Assembly: GCA_964449565.1 (NCBI GenBank)
Contig: CAYUZB010000009.1
Span: forward strand, 1-64,000
DNA: 64,000 nucleotides
Direction of reading: 5' to 3'
Source: Granulosicoccus sp964449565
GTDB lineage: Bacteria; Pseudomonadota; Gammaproteobacteria; Granulosicoccales; Granulosicoccaceae
In this document: positions 16,510-24,022 of the stretch, in pieces
Layout of the letters: the number at the start of each line of letters is the position of its first letter
How positions within the stretch are numbered: position 1 is the stretch's first letter
The notes under the pieces: generated by a model
What the model was told of the DNA's origin: nothing
The model's database searches: none
What the model saw: the letters and a program-made list of their open reading frames with translations, nothing else
Position numbers and translations under genes: made by a program

Positions 16510-17373
16510 CTCGATGTTTTGAATTTGCTCGCGCATCTGTTCAATCAACACTTTAATTTCCACACTCGCACCTGTAGTGTCGCTATCGTTCGCTTTTGAA
16601 CCTAGGGTGTTAGCTTCGCGATTGAATTCTTGCATCAAAAAATCAAGTCGCCTCCCTACAGGTTCCTGCCGCTTGAGTACCTTGCCCATTTCCACGATAT
16701 GATTCTCAAGCCGATCCAGCTCCTCATCGATATCCAAACGCTGCGCAAGGTACACCAGCTCCTGCTCTACACGCCCGGCGTCATGCTCGGTGTCAAGTTC
16801 GGCGAGTTTTGCCTGTAGACGTTCCTTTTGCCGTGCTACAACCGCAGGGCGTAGCTGCCTGACGTGAACAACTTGCTCGGTGATTTTCTCAAGGCGCTCA
16901 GTCAACAAGCTTGACGTCAATTCTCCCTCACGTTCTCGCGTGGCAACAAAATCTGACAAGGCGCTATCAAATGCCAGCAACGCGGCTGCGGCAAGCGCTT
17001 CGACACTACCCTCTTTTTGCGTCAATACACCAGGCCATTGCAACAAGCGCAAAGGATCAATAGCCGTGCTTCCTTCAGCCAATTTAGCGGCCGCATTGGC
17101 AGCCGATGCCACTGTCTTGAGAAGTGCATCATTGACGTGCAGGGCCGGCGCATCCTGAGATGTGGCCAGCAGGCGAAGACTGGCTTCGACCTTGCCGCGG
17201 TTTACCGCATTGGCCAGACGCTTGCGCAACTCGCTTTCGATCGTGCGCAGCTCGTCAGGCAGCCGAATCGACACATCCAGATAACGGTGATTGACCGAAC
17301 GCAACTCCCAGGCAAGCACGCCAAATTCCGACTCTGACTCAAAACGTCCGAATGCCGTCATACTGCGTAACAT
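16507..17373 (-). CDS. yicC: YicC family protein (putative endoribonuclease)
   Basis: Cytoplasmic protein of 288 residues, normal for the family. The N-terminus LRSMTAFGR and the ELRSVNHRYLD block are highly typical, and the C-terminal DUF1732 part ends FLMQEFNREANTLGSKAND then KVLIEQMREQIQN. YicC proteins have been linked to RNA turnover and small-RNA decay. It is divergent from rph, the RNase PH gene, with 79 bases between them, a conserved gammaproteobacterial neighbourhood. Confidence 0.95.
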   Translation of the reverse strand: MLRSMTAFGRFESESEFGVLAWELRSVNHRYLDVSIRLPDELRTIESELRKRLANAVNRGKVEASLRLLATSQDAPALHVNDALLKTVASAANAAAKLAEGSTAIDPLRLLQWPGVLTQKEGSVEALAAAALLAFDSALSDFVATREREGELTSSLLTERLEKITEQVVHVRQLRPAVVARQKERLQAKLAELDTEHDAGRVEQELVYLAQRLDIDEELDRLENHIVEMGKVLKRQEPVGRRLDFLMQEFNREANTLGSKANDSDTTGASVEIKVLIEQMREQIQNIE

Positions 17374-17452
17374 GTATGAATTCTCCTCATAGGGGCTGAC
17401 AGGATGCTAAGGGTATATACTCTGCCGCCCACTCCGAAGCACCTTTACCGAC

Positions 17453-18172
17453 ATGCGACCCAGCGGCAGAGCAAGCGATGAACTTCGCGCCATCAAGATA
17501 ACGCGACGATACACCAAGCACGCAGCCGGATCGACGTTGATCGAGATGGGTGATACCAAAGTCCTGTGCACGGCCTGCATCGAATCCCGTACGCCGCCTT
17601 GGCTCAAAGGCACGGGCAGTGGGTGGGTAACCGCCGAATACGGCATGTTGCCAGGCTCCACCAATACCCGCGTGCGGCGCGAGGCGAGCGCTGGCAAGCA
17701 ATCCGGACGCACCTTGGAAATTCAGAGGCTGATCGGTCGCTCACTCAGGGCAGCGATCGATCTTGATGCACTCGGTGAGCGAACGGTGACAGTCGATTGC
17801 GATGTACTCCAGGCAGATGGGGGAACACGGACCGCATCGATCACCGGCGCCTTTGTCGCGCTCAGCGATGCGATGCAGCATCTTCTCGATGAGCGAAAGA
17901 TCAAACGCAACCCTCTGCACGGAATGATTGCTGCCATTTCAGTGGGTATTTTCAACGGACAACCAGTACTTGATCTTGACTATGCAGAGGATTCCAGTGC
18001 GGAAACCGATATGAACATCGTCATGAATGAGGCAGGTGGTTTTATCGAAATACAAGGTACGGCTGAAGGCCATGCATTCCGCGATGATGAGCTTGAACAA
18101 ATGTTGTCACTGGGAAGAAGCGGCATCAAGGAACTCATCAGTGCGCAGACTGCCGCTTTGCAGTCCGCTTAG
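17453..18172 (+). CDS. rph: Ribonuclease PH
   Basis: Phosphorolytic 3'-5' exoribonuclease that trims tRNA 3' ends. It has 239 residues, with the N-terminal MRPSGRASDELR, the phosphate-site region RTLEIQRLIGRSLRAAIDL, VDCDVLQADGGTRTASITGA and DLDYAEDSSAETDMN, all diagnostic. It is full length and not the truncated form known from laboratory E. coli K-12. rdgB follows nine bases later, so rph-rdgB-hemW is likely one transcript. Confidence 0.97.
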   Translation: MRPSGRASDELRAIKITRRYTKHAAGSTLIEMGDTKVLCTACIESRTPPWLKGTGSGWVTAEYGMLPGSTNTRVRREASAGKQSGRTLEIQRLIGRSLRAAIDLDALGERTVTVDCDVLQADGGTRTASITGAFVALSDAMQHLLDERKIKRNPLHGMIAAISVGIFNGQPVLDLDYAEDSSAETDMNIVMNEAGGFIEIQGTAEGHAFRDDELEQMLSLGRSGIKELISAQTAALQSA

Positions 18173-18181
18173 GAACTTGAT

Positions 18182-18805
18182 GTGAATACCGAAGAACAGT
18201 CGATTGTTTTTGCCAGTGGCAATGAAGGCAAGATCAAGGAACTGAATGACATGTTGGCGCCGCTAGGCGTCTCTGCAGTTGCTCAAGGTAGTTTAGGTAT
18301 TGCATCAGTGGATGAGACAGCCAAGACATTTGTTGAAAATGCTTTACTCAAAGCGCGTCATGCCTGCATCGAATCGGGGTTAGCCGCTATCGCTGATGAC
18401 TCCGGGCTGGAGGTTGACGCACTGAACGGCGCTCCGGGACTTTACTCCGCTCGCCATGCGGAGCGTCATGGACGTGGAAGTGGCGATGTCGCTAACTATG
18501 AGTATTTGCTTGAGCAATTAAGCGACGTTGAAGAATCAGAACGCTCCGCACGTTTTCGCAGTGTCGTCGTATACCTTCGACATCCAGACGATCCATCACC
18601 ATTGATCACCGAAGGTACGTGGGAAGGTCACATACTTCGAGCAGCTGAAGGTAATGGTGGCTTTGGCTATGATCCGGTATTTTGCAACAAAGACACAGGT
18701 ACAGCTGCCTCAACACTTACGAAAGCAGAGAAAAACCACTTGAGTCATCGCGGCAAAGCTGTCACCAAAATGCTGGAACACTTGCGCGCCATTTACGCCG
18801 CTTGA
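18182..18805 (+). CDS. rdgB: dITP/XTP pyrophosphatase (RdgB/HAM1 family)
   Basis: Hydrolyses non-canonical purine triphosphates (dITP, XTP) to keep them out of DNA. It has 207 residues starting at GTG 18182. The family motifs are VFASGNEGKIKEL, ADDSGLEVDALNGAPGLYSAR, GNGGFGYDPVF and the C-terminal NHLSHRGKA. It lies between rph and hemW, as in many gammaproteobacteria. Confidence 0.97.
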   Translation: MNTEEQSIVFASGNEGKIKELNDMLAPLGVSAVAQGSLGIASVDETAKTFVENALLKARHACIESGLAAIADDSGLEVDALNGAPGLYSARHAERHGRGSGDVANYEYLLEQLSDVEESERSARFRSVVVYLRHPDDPSPLITEGTWEGHILRAAEGNGGFGYDPVFCNKDTGTAASTLTKAEKNHLSHRGKAVTKMLEHLRAIYAA

Positions 18806-18821
18806 TTGCTTGGTCGCAACC

Positions 18822-20069
18822 ATGGCAAAACCAATGCGCACATTCACCGAACTCCCACCACTGTCCCTGTATGTGCACATACCTTGGTGCCTGAAAAAGT
18901 GCCCATACTGCGATTTCAATTCGCATGAGCAAAAAGGTGAACTACCCGAGGATGCCTACATCAATGCCTTGCTAGATGATCTGGCGGCAGAGATTCCAGA
19001 TGTCTGGGGACGTACTGTGTCCAGTGTATTCATCGGTGGCGGCACGCCCAGCCTTTTCAGCAGCCAGGCAATCGACAAGCTAATGTCTGGAATTCGTGCG
19101 CTTACTGGACTGGCGCCCTCCGCTGAAGTCACTCTGGAAGCCAATCCTGGAACATTTGAACAAGATCGATTCAGCGCTTACCGAGCCGCCGGCATCAATC
19201 GTTTGTCTATTGGCATACAAAGCTTCAACGACGCGGCACTGACCCAACTAGGGCGCGTACACTCGTCAGCCGAGGCAGTGCGCGCTGTGGATATTGCCAA
19301 ACAAGCTGGGTTTGACGAAATCAATCTCGACATCATGTTTGGTCTTCCGGGTCAATCGACAAGCGCAGCGCTTGACGACTTACAACAAGCGCTGGAGCTC
19401 GATACCTCACACTTATCCTGTTACGAACTGACCCTTGAACCCAATACACTTTTCGCAAAGTATCCTCCGCCACTACCAGCTCACGATGAAAAGAGTGACA
19501 TGCAAGACGCCATTATCAAGCGACTGGCAAAGCATGGATTCGAACGCTATGAAATATCCGCCTATGCACGTACCGGCAGCCGCTGCCAGCACAATATAAA
19601 TTATTGGCAATTTGGTGATTATCTCGGCATTGGCGCAGGTGCCCACGGCAAGATCAGTTTTGCCAATGACGGAAAAATCCTCCGCCGCTGGAAACACAAA
19701 CATCCCACACGTTATCTTGCTGCCGAGACACAGCATGAGCGTATCGGTGACGAAACAGAAATTGCCGTTGAAGACACTGGGCTTGAATTTATGATGAATG
19801 CCTTACGTCTGATCGGAGGTTTTCCGCTGCCACTCTTTCATACTCACACCGGAGTGTCGATCGATCAATGGCATACCGCCATTAACACGGCACTGGAAAA
19901 GGGTTGGATGTCGCAGAACGGTTTACAACTACATCCCACCGAACTGGGCACCAACTGGTTAAACGAGCTGCTCGAGCTTTTTCTACCCGATACCAATGGA
20001 GATACCGATAAATTCGGAATTCACCGCTACCCGATTATCACGTTGAACCCGGCACCGACGTCTGAATAA
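18822..20069 (+). CDS. hemW: Radical SAM heme chaperone HemW
   Basis: HemN-like radical SAM protein that delivers heme. Unlike HemN, HemW proteins are heme chaperones. The cluster motif is CLKKCPYC (C23, C27, C30) within SLYVHIPWC, followed by FIGGGTPS and RLSIGIQSFND. A HemW-type C-terminal domain is present (DYLGIGAGAHGKI). The ATG at 18822 gives 415 residues; a TTG at 18810 is a less likely start. It begins 16 bases after rdgB. Confidence 0.94.
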   Translation: MAKPMRTFTELPPLSLYVHIPWCLKKCPYCDFNSHEQKGELPEDAYINALLDDLAAEIPDVWGRTVSSVFIGGGTPSLFSSQAIDKLMSGIRALTGLAPSAEVTLEANPGTFEQDRFSAYRAAGINRLSIGIQSFNDAALTQLGRVHSSAEAVRAVDIAKQAGFDEINLDIMFGLPGQSTSAALDDLQQALELDTSHLSCYELTLEPNTLFAKYPPPLPAHDEKSDMQDAIIKRLAKHGFERYEISAYARTGSRCQHNINYWQFGDYLGIGAGAHGKISFANDGKILRRWKHKHPTRYLAAETQHERIGDETEIAVEDTGLEFMMNALRLIGGFPLPLFHTHTGVSIDQWHTAINTALEKGWMSQNGLQLHPTELGTNWLNELLELFLPDTNGDTDKFGIHRYPIITLNPAPTSE

Positions 20070-20072
20070 ACG

Positions 20073-20159
20073 CCTTGATCGGAGCTTCAATCAAGGAATA
20101 TTTCACACGGACAATTGAGCTGCACTATCGAATCGGCAATTGTTCTCAACGTGTGAAAT
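20073..20159 (+). terminator. Two adjacent inverted repeats after hemW
   Basis: The first hairpin pairs ccttgat (20073-20079) with atcaagg (20090-20096). The second is a nested dyad: atttcacac (20100-20108) with gtgtgaaat (20151-20159), enclosing acaattg/caattgt (20111-20117 with 20137-20143). Neither is followed by a T-run. They may end the rph-rdgB-hemW transcript or act as an operator for the kinase gene that starts at 20242. Confidence 0.45.
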
Positions 20160-20241
20160 GGCGCAACGAATCCATGAAAAACCATCATACGCTCCAATTT
20201 TTCATTGTTAGCTGCTGTTCAACAATGGCACACTCTAACTC

Positions 20242-22049
20242 GTGAAAAATCATCTCGTAAAAAGTCTGGCTCTTGCGGTACTGGTCATGCTTTGGATTTT
20301 TTTCTGGTTCTCCGAACAGAGCAGAGCTGATAAACGACAAGACTTGCAGCTGCAAACTCAGATCGATGGCTTCAACCGCGAAGTAAATCAGTTGTCATTT
20401 GTTCCAAAATTACTATCAAATGACACAACTATTATCGCAGCGCTCAACGAAACAAGCGATCCGCTTGCTGGCCCCAACCTTCTGAACAACGCTAGCAAAA
20501 TTTTGAAGCAAGCACAGCTTGAAAGTGGCCTGGAGTTCAGTTTTCTATTGAACGAGGATGGGAAAACCATTGCTGCGAGTAACTGGCAAGATCCAGTTTC
20601 TTTTATCGGTAGAGACTATTCGTTCCGCCCCTACTTCATCAATGCAATGAATGGGAAATCTTCAACCTACTACGCAGTAGGGGCAACCACGGGAATACCA
20701 GGCTATTTCATGGCCGAGCCAGTCATCAAAAAAGGAGCGACCATAGGCGTTGTTGTAGCGAAGGTAAATTTAGATGAAGTCGCCCAATCATGGACCGCCA
20801 GTGGGAACCATACAGTGCTTGTAGACGAATTCGGTGTGGTAATTCTGAGCTCCAACGAGCAATATTTGTATCGCCCTACCGTTGAACTCAGCGAAGAGAC
20901 CTCAACCCAAATTATCCAGGAACGTCGTTATGGACACCACTGGCAAAGCGAGAATCTCGAAACCCAAAAAAGCCTGGATTTTTCACAATCCTACAACAGT
21001 GCTAAAACACTTAACGAATCGAACTGGAGAATGATCAGCCTCTTGCCAAAGCATTCAGTGTTATCCAGTACAGCATTAAAAACCATTACTACCTTTGCAG
21101 CGCTGTTAATCGCAGCGCTTTTGTATTCACTCTACCGTCAACAACATCGCTTGGTATCGGCAGAGCAACGGATATCACGTGAACTCGAAACTCAAGTACA
21201 AGAAAGAACCTTGGAGCTCGAAGCAATACAGAAAACACTGATTGCTGAATCAAACTTTGCCATGCTAGGGCGCATGTCAGCTGCGATAAATCACGAAATA
21301 AATCAACCACTGGCAACGCTGAGATTAAATCTGGCGTCCTTGAGAACACTCCTGGGCAAACGTGATCTGGATGACAAATCCTTACCATCCGTCGAGCAAA
21401 TTGTTACTGACAGCGACCTAACAACAAAGCGGATTGCCCGCGTTGTTACAAGCTTACGCAGCTACGCACGACACAATCAGGTGGTCGGCAAAGCAATTGA
21501 TACCAATTCAATGTTGCAAGAGGTTCGGCAAACCATCGAAACAGAGAGGCCGAACATGTCTGCCTTTTTGTCATTTGATATTACACCAGCGCTACCGAAT
21601 ATTTCTGGCGATAGCACCTTGCTACAACAAGGCATACTAAACCTGCTATACAACGCGTTTGATGCTGTACTGGATGGTGAATCTCCAATGGTCAAGCTGA
21701 CAGCTGATCTNNNNNNNNNNNNNNNNNNNNNNNNNNNNNNNNNNNNNNNNNNNNNNNNNNNNNNNNNNNNNNNNNNNNNNNNNNNNNNNNNNNNNNNNNN
21801 NNNNNNNNNNGATCAGAAATAGCGATTTCCGTAACCGATAACGGACCAGGGGTTACTGACACAATCAAGGATTCACTCTTTGAACCTTTTACAACTGATC
21901 GTATGCACAATGGTGGCCTTGGTTTGGGACTAACGATTACTCAACAAATTATCGAAAGCCACGATGGCAAGCTTCAGTTTGATACATCGTCATCCGGAAG
22001 CTGTTTTTCGATTTACTTGCCTTCTCTGAAAAGTGAGTCAAACGCGTGA
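20242..22049 (+). CDS. DctB-like sensor histidine kinase (interrupted by an assembly gap)
   Basis: Membrane sensor kinase for the adjacent response regulator. GTG start at 20242; TM1 near 8-26, a Cache/PAS-type periplasmic sensor with IGRDYSFRPYF and GIPGYFMAEPV as in dicarboxylate sensors, TM2 near 276-296, a coiled coil, then HisKA with H351 (INHEINQPLATLRLN). The HATPase part has NLLYNAFDAVLDG before the gap and DNGPGV plus GGLGLGLTI after it. With 100 N inserted the two halves are in different frames; the downstream half reads from 21813 to the TGA at 22047-22049. Family alignment implies only a few residues are missing. It overlaps the regulator gene by four bases. Confidence 0.88.
21711..21810. 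other. 100-N assembly gap inside the kinase gene
   Basis: A run of exactly 100 N within the ATPase domain of the sensor kinase. Unlike the other gaps there is no long duplicated flank (only tgatc is shared). The reading frame is not kept across the 100-base placeholder, so the true length must differ; it should be 2 modulo 3. Confidence 0.9.
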
Positions 22050-22645
22050 ACGACAACACCGATACTCATCCATTCACGATTCTGGTTGTTGACGATGACC
22101 ACGATGTCCTCGCTGCCAACGCACGATTCCTTAGAATTCAAGGCTTCGAGGTTGCCGTGGCGGATCGGGCAAAAACCGCCCTTGAAAGACTTCGCGAACA
22201 AGAAATCGATGTGGTTATAACTGATTTGATCATGCCGGATGCGGATGGCCTGACGTTCGCACGTCAACTGAGAATTTTATATCCGTTGACACCTATCGTT
22301 TTCTTTTCAGGCAATGCTAATGTGCCGGATGTCGTGGGTGCTATGCGTCTGGGGGCTGTTGATTTTCTGGAAAAGCCGATTGATCCTGATATTTTGATGG
22401 AGACACTGGTGACTCTGAGAGATCGTTACGAACGACATCAATTGATTGAGCGTGCCGCCTTCACCGCCGATACCGAATTAGGACAAAACATATCCTTTCG
22501 AACCCGAGTACTCGCTTATGAGAAATTCATTATCGAATCAAGCCTTAATGAACATGATGGCAGCGTGGCAAAAGTAATTGATGCACTTAAAATAAACCGT
22601 CGAACCCTAAACGACAAAATGCTACGCCTTGGTATTCGTCGCTGA
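22046..22645 (+). CDS. Response regulator with Fis-type HTH, no AAA+ domain
   Basis: Regulator of 199 residues. The receiver starts ILVVDDDHDVLAANARF, with the phospho-acceptor Asp in VVITDLIMPDADG and the conserved Lys in FLEKPIDPD. The C-terminus is a Fis-like helix-turn-helix (LNEHDGSVAKVIDALKINRRTLNDKM). The sigma-54-activating AAA+ module of DctD/NtrC is absent, so it should act as a classical sigma-70 regulator, like ActR/PrrA-type or DctR-type proteins. The GTG start overlaps the kinase stop (GTGA). Position points to control of the downstream TAXI-TRAP transporter. Confidence 0.9.
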   Translation: MNDNTDTHPFTILVVDDDHDVLAANARFLRIQGFEVAVADRAKTALERLREQEIDVVITDLIMPDADGLTFARQLRILYPLTPIVFFSGNANVPDVVGAMRLGAVDFLEKPIDPDILMETLVTLRDRYERHQLIERAAFTADTELGQNISFRTRVLAYEKFIIESSLNEHDGSVAKVIDALKINRRTLNDKMLRLGIRR

Positions 22646-22765
22646 TCGCACTAAGTCAATTGCACACCAGAGGTCTATTGAGTGACTATCGGATCGGCAA
22701 GAAATCGCCGATTACCCCATTGAGGTTGGCCTCACAGCCTCACAAAATTAGATAAATATCAATAC

Positions 22766-22791
22766 ATTCAATAAGATATGCTCTATTGAAT
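22766..22791. promoter_or_regulatory. Perfect 8-bp dyad upstream of the TAXI receptor (candidate operator)
   Basis: attcaata (22766-22773) and tattgaat (22784-22791) form a perfect inverted repeat with an 10-base spacer, about 100 bases ahead of the receptor ATG. Centre-to-centre spacing of 18 bp suits binding of a dimeric regulator on one DNA face. The obvious candidate is the adjacent Fis-type response regulator. Nearby, atcggc/gccgat forms a separate short hairpin. Confidence 0.38.
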
Positions 22792-22889
22792 AGACTCGCA
22801 ATTCAGTTGAAACTATCACCTCAAATAACGACGCCCAAACCTTCAATGCTGGTTTGGTCGATATTTCAACAAAGCCTGGAGGTTTTTAT

Positions 22890-23897
22890 ATGAGTGTATC
22901 CATCAAAACACTGCTTAGCGCTGCGCTAATTAGCGCAGGACTGAGCGGCAGCGCTTTCGCCCAAAGCACTGATTATGTCCTGAACACAGCATCAACTGGA
23001 GGGACTTACCATCCAGTAGGCACCGCTATCGCAACCTTGTCCAAGGTTAAGCTTCTACCTAAAGAAAAATTCAGCCTGACGGCAGTCAACTCGGCTGGTT
23101 CTGGCGCAAACGTTCAGGCACTCGCCGCGAACACCGCACAATTTGCAATCTTACAAGGCCTTTTCGGTTCATATGCTGCGACTGGAACTGGTCCTGTCTC
23201 TGAACCTCAAACCAATTTGCGTTCGGTTAGCATGTTGTGGCAGAACGTTGAACAATTCGTGTTGGCAAACGATCTGGTCGAAAAAGGTACTGTCAGTGAT
23301 CTGATGTCTGCCAAGGGCAAGGTTGTGGCAATGGGCAAGGAAAACTCTGGAACAATTGGATCAAACAGAGTATTGATGTCCGGATTGGGATTGGACTTCG
23401 ATGCTGATTTTGAATTTGTTCACGCTGGCTACGGGCCTTCAGTAGATGCGCTGGCAAACGGACAGGCAGTAGGTGCAGGTATTCCAGCTGGCCCGCCAAC
23501 TAGTGCGATTACCAAACTCATGTCATCCAATGGCGACAAGTTCACCATTCTTGACGTGACCGAAGAAGAAGCTGCGAAGATGGACGGTGGCCGCAACTTG
23601 TGGGTTCCATATACCATTCCCGCAGGCACATACCCTGGTGTAGATAAAGATGTGCAAACTATTGCGCAACCTAATTTTCTGGCGGTAAACGCTGATGTGG
23701 ACGAAGAGCATGTTTATCTGCTGACCAAGACGATCTTCGAAAACCTCCCGTTCTTGCAAGCGATCCATCCTGCGACAAAAGCAATGGCAGTGGAAGGCGC
23801 AATGTCAGGATTGCCTGTGCCACTACACCCAGGTGCAGCTCGCTTTTACAAGGAAATGGGTTTGGACATACCTGAGCGACTGATGGCGGCGAACTAG
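22890..23897 (+). CDS. TAXI-family TRAP transporter solute-binding protein
   Basis: Periplasmic receptor of 335 residues. The ATG at 22890 has a strong GGAGG seven bases upstream; the frame is open further upstream but without a good start. A Sec signal peptide (about 1-24, ending GSAFA) precedes the mature protein, which begins YVLNTASTGGTYHPVGTAIA, the hallmark of the TAXI (TRAP-associated extracytoplasmic immunogenic) family. It binds the solute for the fused TRAP permease downstream. A strong terminator separates the two, so the receptor is probably made in excess. The substrate is unknown; the DctB-like sensor hints at organic acids. Confidence 0.94.
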   Translation: MSVSIKTLLSAALISAGLSGSAFAQSTDYVLNTASTGGTYHPVGTAIATLSKVKLLPKEKFSLTAVNSAGSGANVQALAANTAQFAILQGLFGSYAATGTGPVSEPQTNLRSVSMLWQNVEQFVLANDLVEKGTVSDLMSAKGKVVAMGKENSGTIGSNRVLMSGLGLDFDADFEFVHAGYGPSVDALANGQAVGAGIPAGPPTSAITKLMSSNGDKFTILDVTEEEAAKMDGGRNLWVPYTIPAGTYPGVDKDVQTIAQPNFLAVNADVDEEHVYLLTKTIFENLPFLQAIHPATKAMAVEGAMSGLPVPLHPGAARFYKEMGLDIPERLMAAN

Positions 23898-23958
23898 TCG
23901 TTGAAGGTTAGGTAGATAAAAATAAAAAAAGACGTTCAATCTTTTCCCCGTTGTATCC

Positions 23959-23998
23959 AAGCGCTGCCCGGTCCCTCCGGGTAGCGCTTTGTCTTTTT
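23959..23998 (+). terminator. Strong intrinsic terminator between receptor and permease genes
   Basis: aagcgctgcccgg (23959-23971) pairs with ccgggtagcgctt (23977-23989) around a short loop and is followed by tgtcttttt. This is a textbook Rho-independent terminator about 60 bases after the receptor stop. Read-through would give low permease and high receptor expression. Confidence 0.88.
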
Positions 23999-24022
23999 CG
24001 CCCCTCCTAAAGGTTGCGCCCG

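Noticed and set aside
20242..22049. Kinase pseudogene or frameshift
   Set aside because: The frame change coincides with a placeholder gap of arbitrary length, and both halves carry intact motifs.
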